This document shows, piece after piece, positions 13,901-24,056 of a stretch of DNA of 64,000 nt (position 1 is its first letter; each line of letters starts with the position of its first letter). The translations under genes were made by a program, and so were the position numbers. The notes under the pieces are model-generated. The model saw only the letters and a list, made by a program, of their open reading frames with translations. It was not told the DNA's origin and did not search any database. This DNA is from Climacium dendroides (Eukaryota > Streptophyta > Bryopsida > Hypnales > Climaciaceae): positions 2,854,501-2,918,500 of the forward strand of contig OX467089.1 in the NCBI GenBank assembly GCA_950106755.1, given 5' to 3'.

Positions 13901-14657
13901 TCCGGACGAAGTATGTCAGACACCAGGATCTCCTCCCGAATGCCCCACGGAACCTCCAGGAGCCCATTACACCCCATATTGGTGAGGTTCTCTCGCAGGC
14001 GCACCAGCCGGTTCTCCTCGGTAGGAACCTCCGGAACTACCTTCATCACCGGAATAGTCCTTGGCCGGGGCGACGGCGGCGGAAGTTCATCGTCTGAATC
14101 CTCGAGTAGATCCTTTAACTTGCGCCGGCTTGCCCTGGAAGTCATCGTGCTCACAAACAGACCTCACACAATCTCTCTCTAATTCTCTTGCTCACAAACT
14201 TTCACTCCGGTAACCCCTACACGATCGCAACTCACATAGTCCCTCAATCTACCGGAATTCTCACAAAGCTAGGAAGACGGAAAACACCGGTAGGAGAACA
14301 AACAAAGAGATACTCGTGCCCACTACCGGCTACAGTCCTCCTCTTATACTGGCCAGATAGTCGGTTAATCGGATGAATGTACGGGGTAGGTTTTGGCAGC
14401 AAAACCCTATCCCTAGTACGGATCTGGTTTCCGGTTTTTAGGACCGGTGCCGTCATCCAATTTCCGGAACTTTCTAGGGTTCCGGAATTAGATTTTCAGA
14501 CCTAATGAAATTTTCCTGGATCCGGAAATCTGGTTTTCCTAAATTAACCTAACTTCCTAGGAGAACTCAAAAACTTTCCTTTTTAAAGGAACAATTTTTG
14601 AATTTTTTTGTTATATGCTAGTGTTCTGGGCCTAGCATGTGGGATCTCATTCTCACA
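10955..14657 (-). mobile_element. Solo LTR copy L1 (3.7-kb LTR family), inverted
   Basis: On the minus strand the element begins TGTGAGAATGAGATCCCACA and ends CTAATCTCTACA, the TG...CA ends expected of an LTR. The flanks 10950-10954 and 14658-14662 are both CATAT, a perfect 5-bp target duplication. Removing the 3703-bp element plus one CATAT rejoins the Helitron frame (FGRVNM to VLVGTE). No primer site, polypurine tract or pol region is inside, so it is a solo LTR. It carries a long decayed ORF (separate entry). It is a clear inverted homologue of 15267-18963. Confidence 0.9.
12367..14154 (-). pseudogene. LTR-borne ORF of copy L1 (N-terminal domain plus coiled coil)
   Basis: ATG at 14154. 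The first 236 codons are open: a charged N-terminus (LLEDSDDELPPP), then the family domain with CNGLLEVPWGIREE, LWTVNTWRAVYKF, NPKEGH, FLNPILHPTKT and MMDWTTIIHELIGDLV. After a TAG at 13444-13446 the same frame continues with an acidic linker, then a coiled-coil part (MAQHLVWRADDLTK, LVTELEVLRVENRTLRDQI, LRSSLEVPADCINKARLFEANLD). Further in-frame stops occur that are absent from copy L2. No zinc knuckle, protease, RT or integrase motif is visible. I do not recognise a named family, and the function is unknown. Confidence 0.75.
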
Positions 14658-15266
14658 CATATTTACCCTACCAAAAACTTTTACTTTGCATTGTCTTCTT
14701 TCCTACATGTTCTTTTTCACATCCTACTTATAGTGAAGTGAAAGATCCATGTATTGAAGATGCATATGATTGCCTTGATTGCCCAAAACAATCAAAGTAT
14801 GAATATGGCGATTGAGCTCAAAAAACTTTGTGAGTTTGGTCTCAGTATTTTGATCAATCACTGATTGCAAAGATGTACCTTCGTGAAAGGTGACATATTG
14901 TTGGCCGGGAAGATGAACCGATAAACGACAAATACTATGACTCTTGTTGTTGGTTTCAAAACCAAAGAATCTTCAACATGCTTCTTGAGCAGCCACATAG
15001 CGACCCTCCAAGGAAGTCCTTAATTTCATCTACTATATCATCAGTTTCTACTACGCCACGATCTGGACCTTCAAAAATATACTTATGAAGGTATTTAACA
15101 ATTTTCACTAAAATACAAACCTCCACATTAATATGGCAGTTAAAACGGCCTATCAAATATGGATTATATGGCACAACCCATCGATTGTCTAAACGGACAT
15201 TTGACCTTGTGTACGTTTCTCAACATACCTACCGTGATTTCGGCGACGGTACAAAATATGATCGTC
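14658..15266 (-). pseudogene. Helitron middle segment between the two solo LTRs
   Basis: Read on minus this begins with DHILYRRRNHGRYVEK, shifts frame near 15195, and continues NRWVVPYNPYLIGRFNCHINVE, ILVKIVKYLHKYIFEGPDR and DEIKDFLGG. It then runs to FHEGTSL, KLTKFFELN and KVKVFGRVNM at the LTR junction. This is the standard order between the Rep and helicase domains of plant Helitrons. At 609 bases it forms the spacer of a large inverted repeat. Confidence 0.85.
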
Positions 15267-18200
15267 TGTGGGATTGTGATCCCACATGCTAAGCCCATAA
15301 TACTAGCATATGATAGGAAAATTCAAAAATCGTCTCCTTAAAAACGAAAGTTTTTGAGTTCTCCTAGGAAGTTAGGTTAATTTAGGAAACCAGATTTCCG
15401 GATCCGGAAAAATTTCATTAGGTCTAAAAACCTAATTCCGGAACCCTAGAAAGTTCCGGAAATCGGATGACGGCGCCGGCCCTAAAAATCGGAAACCGGA
15501 TCTGTACTAGGGATAGGATTTTGCCGCCAAAACCTGTCCCGACTAACCGACAATCTGACCAGTATAAGAGGAGGACTGTAGCCGGCAGTGGGCACGAGTA
15601 CTTTCTTGTTTTTCCTTCCACCGGTGTTTTCCGTCTTCCTAGCCTTGTGAGAATTCCGGTAGATTGAGGGACTGTGTGAATTGCGATCGTGCAGGGGTTA
15701 CTGGAGTAAAAGTTTGTAAGCAAGAGAGTTAGGGAGAGATTATGTGAGGTCTGTTTGTGAGCACGATGTCTTCCAGGGCAAGCCGGCGCAACCTGAAGGA
15801 TCTGCCCGAGGACTCAGACGAAGAAATGCCGCCACCGGCGCCCCAGCCGAGGACCATTCTGGTGATGAAGGTAGTTCCGAAGGTTTCTACCGAGGAGGAC
15901 CGACTAGTGCGCCAGTAAGAGAACCTCAACAACATAGGGTGTGATGGGCTCCTGGAGGTTCCGTGGGGCATTCGAGAGGAGATCCTGGTGTCTGACATAC
16001 TTCGTCCGGAAAGTGGTATCTTGGATACCACCCTCCGGGCAAAACCAAAACTATGAGCGGTTAACACATGGAGGGCCGTCTACAAGTTCTGGGAGGCGTC
16101 GGACAAGGTCATGGAGAAGAATCAGGAGGTTATGGAGGGCGAATTCCGGGCGCCCGCCAATCCGAAGGAAGGTCACCAAGTTTCCGACCTGGTGAATCCG
16201 GAGTACCGGGATGTGATAGCATTTCTTAATCCTATCCTCCATCCAACCAAAACGCGGTGAGTGGTAGCAAAAGTAGCCTCCGCCATCTTGGGGAGCCTCC
16301 AAGGTAAAATGATGATGGATTGGGCAACCATCATCCACGAGTTAATCGGGGACCTTGTACGTTCCCTCCGGTCGGGGAAGAAGGATCAGGGTCCCCTTCT
16401 GGCGTATTTGTTCCATCTGTATGATCATCACTCCCTGCTTAAGGCCAACGAGGAGAGCGCCTACTAGGAGCTAGTTCAGCTCCAACAGTACAGAGGAGAA
16501 GAACCCTCTCTTCGAGACGGACCGGACGATGAGGAGACAGAGGACGAGGAGCCGTCCACTCCTCTAAAGAAGAGGCAACGGCGGAATAGGACCCTGCCAG
16601 TGAATCCACCAGAAGATTCTTCCGCACCTTAGCCACGGGAAAAAGAAGTTCAAGGACAGAAGACAGAGACTGGACCGGCCCCGGAAGAAGTCCGACCTTC
16701 TACGCAACTAGTTGGGCCGATGCGACCGCAAACTGTTATCACTCAAGCCGAGGCCGGACCCTCCCGGTCCATAATGATGGAGATAGAGGAGGGAGATAGG
16801 ACCCACATACAAGTGGAAGGGACGCCATTAGAGGACATCCAAGAAATGGCTCAACACCTGGTATGGCGGGCGGATGACCTCACCAAGATCTACAAGAACT
16901 ATGATGGGGCTCTCAAATGGGTGTGCCAGAAGATGGCACTAACTGATCGGAACGCCATCTTCCGGAGGACGGATGCGTTGGTGGTGGCGAAGCAGCAAAA
17001 CGGTCTCCTAATAGAAGAACGGAAGAAGCTAGTGACGGAGTTGGGGATGTTACGCGCGGAGAACCGGACGTTGCGGGACCAAGTTCGGGATTCAAAATCC
17101 ATGTGTATGGGATTAGAGAGCACTCTCCGCACAGTCCAGGAAACGGCCCGGCTTATAGAAGAGGACCACCGCCGGCAGATAGCGGCATTGTGTCAAGGTA
17201 TAGTTCAGCTCCGAAGCTCTTTGGAAGTACCGGTGGATTGTATCAATAAAGCCCGGCTGTTTGAAGCCAACCTCGATACAGCCGCTAGCACAAATCGGGT
17301 GCACATCATCAAGTGCTTATTGGAGCAGGCGACACGGATGGATGCATTCCAGGCAGAGATGCGGGAGATGATGGAGTGTTTGGCTCCCACTGAGACGGAT
17401 CCGGTAATTCCTTCTTCCCCCTCTGCGCAAACCTTGGTGGTTACGGAAGGCAATAATCCGGAATCCATGGTTATTGAAGTATCACCGGTGGTACCGGTGA
17501 ATCCGGAACTTTCGCCACCACCCGGAAGGCCAGAAGGAGTGGACTGGGGAGCCGTGGTACCCCAAGGAAGCGAAGATCTACTTCCGGTGACCCCGACCAT
17601 CGACCTGACGGGTACTTCTCTGGAAACTCACAGTGGTTGGCTGGTACAGTCTTCTCTTCATCACAAGAAGACCTAGAAGGATTCCCGGGGCAGTCCGAAC
17701 GTTCCAATAATTGGGACCCGGAGTGTAGATCGGGACTCCAACATCGTGGAGGTCCAGAGATGGGGACAAAGGGGTCCAAGTCTATTTCCTCTGGGGAGTA
17801 GCCGGAAGGAGAGAAGCTGGATTTGCTGAAGGACTATATTCTTCCCGAGGATCTAGATTCCAAGGAATAGTGTACAATAACGTAGTATAGCGGCAATACC
17901 GGAGTCTGGCCATCAAAAGTCGGAAAAATAGGATCTGGGATTTACCGAAAATCTAGCGGACCAGTAGGAATGTTTTGTAGGATTTTTAGGATGATGTTAG
18001 TCTTAGTATAAGTAGGGGTTTTGATGGCCTTTCTGGTTATTCGCATCCATCCCATAGTTCCAGCATTGTACCTTTTTTAGCTTAATTCCAAGTGTTTGGA
18101 GTATCCATTCTCTTATCTTTTTCTATGCGGTACATGTTTGTAGGAGGTGTAGGTCCATTCTTGCTTTTCCGGAGACTGAGAATTTACCTTGAATAGCAAG

Positions 18201-18963
18201 AGTCGATTTCGTGAGCAGTTTCCAAAGGTACTAACTTGATGGGGAGATCAACCGGATGGTTCCGGCAGTAGTGTTAGTATAGTACTGCTCGAATGTCGGT
18301 ATAGCCTGCGTATAGGATACAACCTTAGGTGGAAAGGGTATTTGAGAGGCTGCTAGCAACTTTCGTGTACGGAAGTGTTGCAAGACGTGCTCGAATTCCG
18401 TATTGCCAGAATTCCCCGTAGAACAGAGTCAAAGTCCCGGCGCAAGCCCAAGAGAGTACAAGGAAACCCACCCGGTCGACGGGAGGCTCAATGCCCGGTT
18501 AAGGTTAGAATGTCGTTGTAGTCCTTGACCGTCCCTACATGACCTAATCCGGAAAGCCTTCCGGATTTGTGAGGTGACGGAACAGGAGGACACTTCCGAT
18601 CCCTGAAGAGTTAGGTTAGTACTAGTATTAGAGAGAGAAAGAGAGAGAAAGAGAGCGTGTTTCTGGACACGGTAAGCATTCGGACGGTGGATCTGGCCAC
18701 TCATCACCCAAACCCAGGGATCTCGAAAGGGACACTAAACAGTTTCTGGATTTTTCCGGAACCCATCCGGCACTAGTGGCCGGACCGGACCTATAGTCCG
18801 GAGTAGTTTGACTGAGAGAAAGTGAATGCTTAGATTGGATTATCCTATAGATCTGTAAACCTCAAGTCCTTGTGGGAACGATTCCGGAGCGGTTTACTCT
18901 AAGTAGGCCTTTGGTATGAATTAAGGGCTAACTCGAGGAATACTGATCCGACTAATCGCTACA
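15267..18963 (+). mobile_element. Solo LTR copy L2 (3.7-kb LTR family)
   Basis: Starts TGTGGGATTGTGATCCCACA and ends CTAATCGCTACA. The flanks are TCGTC (15262-15266) and CCGTC (18964-18968), a 5-bp target duplication with one mismatch. Excision with one duplicate rejoins the Helitron reading frame between VDGD and HILYRRR. Length is 3697 bp, almost equal to L1. Its first 20 bases form a small hairpin (TGTGGGAT and its inverse). No primer site or pol domains are inside, and it carries the LTR ORF. Confidence 0.9.
15766..17676 (+). pseudogene. LTR-borne ORF of copy L2
   Basis: ATG at 15766 opens a frame collinear with that of L1: ASRRNLKDLPEDSDEE, then GLLEVPWGIREEILV, NTWRAVYKF, NPEYRDVIAFLNPIL and LLAYLFHLYDHHSLL. 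The TAG at 16465-16467 sits at the same codon as in L1. The frame continues through an acidic, basic-clustered linker (PSTPLKKRQRRN) to an uninterrupted 318-residue C-terminal part (16720-17676) with coiled-coil heptads (LVTELGMLRAENRTLRDQV) and a Pro-rich tail. Private stops occur near 15916, 16053, 16258 and 16630. Function unknown. The shared architecture in copies at 29157, 61649 and 63061 shows that this was once a protein under constraint. Confidence 0.75.
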
Positions 18964-20535
18964 CCGTCACCATCAACCTCAATGGTATCTCGAGTTTGCA
19001 TAGGATAGTTCTTTGAACATCTACCGTTTTGCATACAAGGACAATTGGGATTGTCCGAACCACATGGACTGTGTATCATGTGTTTTGCAACTGCCGCATA
19101 AAGCAATGGTTGTTTATTCACATCTGGAATCTCAACACATACAACTCTATCTATAACGTCACAATCATTGACCTTGTCTTTCAACCAAAGAAGAATGTGA
19201 GCATGAGAAAGACCACGCTTTTGAAACTCGATAGTGTAACAAAAAACAATTGTCTCTCCTAATACATTCTTTTTTGTGATTTCTTCCATCAAAGCTTTCA
19301 ACTTGAGTTCAAAAACACGTACAACTACATCTGGACGATCCGGAAGGGTTTGACTTGGACCAAGCTCATCTATAATCTCAGGCCAAGTCGGATTGCATGT
19401 CATTATGATAAACACATCCGGTTTACCTAAGACTCTAACTAAAACCATACTATCTTGAAAAAGGTTTTGCATATATCTAGGGGAACCAATAAATGTTGCA
19501 GTGAGGTAAAACAATACGACGTCCAATGCGTGCTCTATTGTCTTCTTGCAAAGCATCTACAATTCCTTGATAACATTCGGCACGAAGTTCTGCTTGATAT
19601 TGTCTAATGAAAAGTGAATTTTCATGTTCTACACGTAAATATTGATTTACTACATATTGTTGGAATAATCTTCTAGCTCTATGTAGTACATTAGACTCGG
19701 GTCGCTTTTGAAACATATATTGGACAAATGATTTTAAAGTCACTCTAGTATTTGCTTTAAAAGCAGGTGACCACCCATACTGCTCTTCAGGAAATAACAA
19801 TGGATAAGACAATGCATCATAAGAAGGATGAATTTCCTTAATCCTTTGTAATCCTCCACCACGTTGGTGAAGAATAATATCATGTCCAGATTCCATGTGT
19901 TGTTCATCGAAAACAACAACAGCAATCTCAAGAACAACGGGTCGGTTGTATCTTCGACGATGTTTTTCATTGGGAACCTCACCGGATATACGAAGTCCCA
20001 CATTCTGTCCTCCTAAAAGGACATCACGTGAAGATTTGAAACCACGAACTAATGCATTAACTGATTCTAAAACTTCTTGAATGGTGTTTACGGTATTACG
20101 ATCAAGATCATCAAAGATCTCTATCCAATGGTCTGTTTACAAATCATCATCCAAAAAATAAATTTGGGCAAATTTTGCACCGTGATTTATTTCAGGCTCT
20201 AAATTTCCAATATAGTGGCATAACTCTCCATTCACATGAAATGTGCATACCCCTTGTCCTTTAACTTGTCCAAATTGAAACTTACTACACATACTTGTGA
20301 AAGCAAAAGCTTGATTATATTTTCTAATGGATTTTAGAAATCCTCGAGACTCAGAAGTATTGTCCATAAAAAACTCATGGAGCATTGGATGGACAATGAG
20401 ATGACTAACATATTCGCTAGAAATTTTACCATTATAACAAGTGCTACTATTCCAAGTGCTCCTATTCCAAGTGCTCCTACTCCAAGTGCTCCTACTCCAA
20501 GTGCTCCTATTCCAAGTGCTCCTCAAATTGCTCAC
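18964..20535 (-). pseudogene. Helitron N-terminal and Rep nuclease region
   Basis: This holds the Helitron-like N domain and the Rep catalytic core. Visible blocks are PDVFIIMTCNPTWPEI, the HUH motif in GLSHAHILLWL, VCVEIPDVNKQPLLY, KHMIHSPCG and CPCMQNGRCSKNYP. The Rep enzyme would nick and join DNA strands. Frameshifts near 20137-20001 and 19556-19477 break it, and the open frame ends where the L2 solo LTR inserted. Confidence 0.85.
20440..20524. repeat. 15-bp minisatellite inside the Helitron N-terminal frame
   Basis: About five to six copies of a 15-base unit (AGTGCTCCTATTCCA and close variants). On the minus strand the frame reads as repeated (S/N)RSTW. It abuts the 170-bp tandem repeat that follows. 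Confidence 0.8.
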
Positions 20536-21190
20536 ATTAAATCAAATTAGGTCAAATTATTCAAATTAAACTCAAATTAGGTCAAATTGCTTAATGAATG
20601 CTCTAATTGCTTCAATTTGTCTTTAATTACATCAATCCCTTAAAATTATATTAATTGAAGTTCAAATTACACTTAATTTGTTCAAATGAAGCTCAAATTG
20701 CTCACATTAAATCAAATTAGGTCAAATTATTCAAATTAAACTCAAATTAGGTCAAATTGCTCTAAGAATGCTCTAATTGCTCCAATTTGTCTCTAATTAC
20801 ATCAATCTCTTGAAATTAAGTTAAATTGAAGTTCAAATTACACTTAATTTGTTCAAATGAAGCTCAAATTGCTCACATTAAGTCAAATTAAGTCAAATTG
20901 CTTACATTAAGCTTAAATTATGTCAAATTGCTTAATGAATGCTCCAATTGCTCCAATTTGTCTCTAATTACGTCAATATTTTGAAATTAAGTTAAATTGA
21001 AACTCAAATTACACTCAAATGAAGCAAATGAAGCTCAAATTACTCACATTAAGTCAAATTGCTCCAAGAATGCTCCAATTTGGCTTTAATTACATCAATC
21101 TCTTGAAATTAGATTAGATTGAAGCTCAAATTACACTCAAATTGTTCAAATGAAACTCAATGTTCAAATCACCATTCTATATGTGAATTC
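20521..21190. repeat. Tandem repeat of about 170 bp, nearly four copies
   Basis: The phrase CTCAAATTGCTCACATTAA (with variants) recurs near 20522, 20692, 20862 and 21032, each followed by the same order of CAAATTAGGTCAAATT, GAATGCTC and TTACATCAATC motifs. The later units are shortened. Base composition is extremely AT-rich. Confidence 0.85.
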
Positions 21191-22763
21191 AAATTTGCTT
21201 AAAACAAATGTAAAGAAAATACCTTGGAAGTATTGTTGACCTCAAGAACACCACCACTTGATAAATTTCTTCACTCACAAACAATGATGATCAAAATTGA
21301 AGAATTGAAATACAAATTTGTCAAATTGCAAAGACTTTGTAAATACTTTGTTTTAGAATCCAAAAGTGCAAAAGCTTCAAATCATTTAGAACATTAGAAT
21401 TGAGAACATTAAAAGCTTCAACATTCAAATCATAAAGTTGTAAAAGTATAATGAAGTGTGAAGTCAAGAAATATGAAACCTCTACCTCTGTAATATTACT
21501 ATACCTTTGTAATATCACATTTAACACTGTGTGATATTACAGAGGTGAAATGGCTGTTGGAACTCTGTAATATAACATCTTAACACTGTGTGATATTATA
21601 GAGGGATTGGACCTCTGTAATATCACACAGTGTTAAAATGTGATATTATGGAAGACCTTATGATTTTAGTAGTATGATAGTTATTTTTGCAATCTCTATA
21701 AGAAAATGGCAATTTTTTGGACGTTTAAAAAAACACGAAGTGATGTCTAGTATACAAGGACTATGTTTGAGTCAATGTGACCAAAAATCCGTCTATCTCA
21801 ATGTGGCAAAAAACATGTCTTGTTTTCCCCAAAACATGCAAAATCACAACTTGTTTTTGGAAAACGTCACCTACAATGGGTTTCTGAAAGCAGCTGTGAG
21901 TACATCACGTAGAGGACAAAAGTATGTGGGAAATGACATGGAGGTAATTTTTTCATTCAAAAACATTTTGACGTAGAAGGTGATGTGGAACATGAAAAAT
22001 CATAATATAGATGACTAGTAGGATGATGTGGCCATCTTAGGGCACTGAAATAGGTGTTTAGGGGTTCTTCCATCATGTTCTAGGTGACATCATGTATGAC
22101 ACAATGTTGTTGTCAAGGACACTTTCTTCAACGTTGTAGTGTTATACGAAAGATGCAAAGAGTACGAGTGTATTCCTTGAGTGCTTAGGTCAACCAAGTG
22201 AGACATCATCCAAAACAACCACTCTATGCATTGCTTTTCAGTTCATGTTCTCCCAAGTATTATAGCAGACATGATTGTTGTTGAGACAGAGTCTTGTGTT
22301 TGAGATGATGTTCTTTTGGAGGCAATAGGAAACGTAACGAAAATGGGGTAACTTCCATGTGAACATGTATAACAATACATGCGGAGAACAGTCCTACCAC
22401 TGTAGATGTTGAAGATAGTGTCTGCCATCATGTTTTTTTAGGGTAAAAGAAGATAGACATAAAACATAGCTATGGCAGTATGTATGCTATCATTAATGTC
22501 AAAGAACGCATCGTTCACCACCTAACATAACGCTATACAAGGACATGGATGGAGACTCAGAGGACAAGAATATGCTGCTAGCGACATAGAAGATTACATT
22601 TCAAAGAAGACGTTAAGGTACTGCACAATAATATTACCATGACTCGAAGGGCACAAAGATGATAACGTTTGGAAAGGGTCACCGGCTACTAAAACATGCC
22701 ATTGAAAAATGCATTGGCAACTAAAGTTTATATCATTTCATCTAATAGGTATGCATATAACAG
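21191..22763. other. Intergenic; contains three small foldback units, no gene seen
   Basis: Between 21478 and 21655 lie three successive palindromic units of about 50-60 bp built on CTCTGTAATAT and TAACACTGTGTGATATTA. The rest (21660-22763) shows no recognisable coding pattern. Scattered GACGT/GGTGATGT motifs resemble the interior of the small CACTA-type element at 25705. Confidence 0.5.
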
Positions 22764-22768
22764 GTCAT

Positions 22769-24051
22769 TGTCACACCGCTATTTCCTTGGGATACCCAAT
22801 GAACCTTAATGAGCAAGGAGGGACCTAGGAGGTGACTTCCCAAGCCTTACTCATCTACTAAAGGTAACTAACACTCACAACTTGGAACACATTCAAAGAG
22901 GCTTAGCAAGGAGCGGGACTCCACCCAACCGATGCCATGGGACACACATACAAATGTCCCATGGTGCCTTGAAGTAGTGGTGAAGTCATCACTATCAACC
23001 ATGAATCACCGGGACTCACTAAGGCTCCAAGAGGGAGAGAGGAAGGAGACCAACCTCTCCTATAGTATTTGGTAGACCCCCCTATCCTAAATCAAAATAG
23101 AACCCCAAACACACTTGAATTATGGAAGACCACCCGTTTCCAACTCAAATCGCCAAGTTACCTCACCATTTAAACTCCTAAACTTTCAAATGGCGTAATT
23201 TTGTGCTCAGAGTTTTAAATTCAACATGCAAGATCATTTTAGACATCTACGCAATGAATAGATGCTGATGGATTACTCAATTGTTTCATTCAGATAAGTT
23301 TTTACAAAGTTATGGTCCTCCAAAGATTTGGGTTCATTGGAGGAGAGACATTACGCCTTTACCACGGCTCTTCTTTTTACCATAACTTTTGACTCATGCC
23401 TTAGAACCTCATACTGCTTGTCATTCTAAGTTTCTTGTGTTCATAGCTTTTCAATGATATACTACTTGACATACTTCTTTATGGGATTCATTGAGAACCC
23501 CTTGCACCTAGCCTTCAAGTGTCCCGGCACTAGCGGGACTAAATCAATTTTGAACGGTCATAATTTTTAGTTCACAACTCCAAATCACACATTCTTTGCA
23601 TCATTAAAATTGTATTGTCAAGAGCTTTCCATGTATGTATGACACTCTACCATCATCTTCAAAACATGACGCTATTGTATTTTGTTTGATCGGAAGTCTC
23701 TCAAATCTCCCTTTCTAGTCTATTGCAGCAAATGCAAAAAAAGTTGGTATGGAGTGGGGTGATACTAAAGGATGGTTAGGATTATAGTGAGTAGTGCCAC
23801 CATGGGTCCTTGTACATTAAGGTGGAAATTCCACCCCATGTTACTAAATAGTATACCTAGTATCACGAAGAGAGTGTGTACTAGTAGTATCAATGACTAG
23901 ACTTGGCAGAATGAGTTCAAAATGCAAACTAACGTTGTGTATGCTTGACATGTACAATGTTAGGTAGTTTGTAACCAAATGAAGCTGTAAGCAGATTGTG
24001 GTGAACCTAGTGAGTTGTTAGAAGCTGTAAAGTATCATTTGGATCGCAACA
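22769..24051 (+). mobile_element. Solo LTR R1 of a second family (about 1.3 kb)
   Basis: Starts TGTCACACCGC and ends GATCGCAACA. The flanks 22764-22768 and 24052-24056 are both GTCAT, a perfect 5-bp target duplication. There is no coding capacity. The outer arms match R2 (26851-28146, reverse strand), but the central 878 bases (22849-23726) lie in the opposite orientation relative to the arms compared with R2. Confidence 0.9.
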
Positions 24052-24056
24052 GTCAT

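Larger units (their letters stand above)
8010..20535 (-). mobile_element. Helitron-type rolling-circle transposon, Rep/helicase gene broken by three insertions
   Basis: Coding pieces are read on the minus strand. 20535-20137 is the N-terminal region (AFAFTSMCSKF, GELCHYIGNLEPE). 20001-19477 is the Helitron-like N domain (HPSYDALSYPLLFPEEQYGW). 19556-18969 is the Rep domain with the HUH-type motif in FQKRGLSHAHILLWL. 15261-14658 is the region with VVPYNPYL and FNCHINVE. 10954-10173 and 9026-8010 are a PIF1-type helicase: Walker A in MDGPGGTSKTF, a DEA box in VLDEACTGHRF, GDFRQTLPVV, and ending with FAMTINKSQGQS and YVAMSRGR. These would nick and unwind DNA in rolling-circle transposition. Frameshifts near 20137, 19500 and 15195 and several stops show it is dead. 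The three interruptions (9034-10165, 10955-14657, 15267-18963) have target duplications. The true 5' TC and 3' CTRR ends were not located. Confidence 0.85.

Noticed and set aside
10955..18963. One palindromic element of about 8 kb.
   Set aside because: The two halves have separate target duplications and the spacer is Helitron coding sequence in the right order, so two insertions explain it better.
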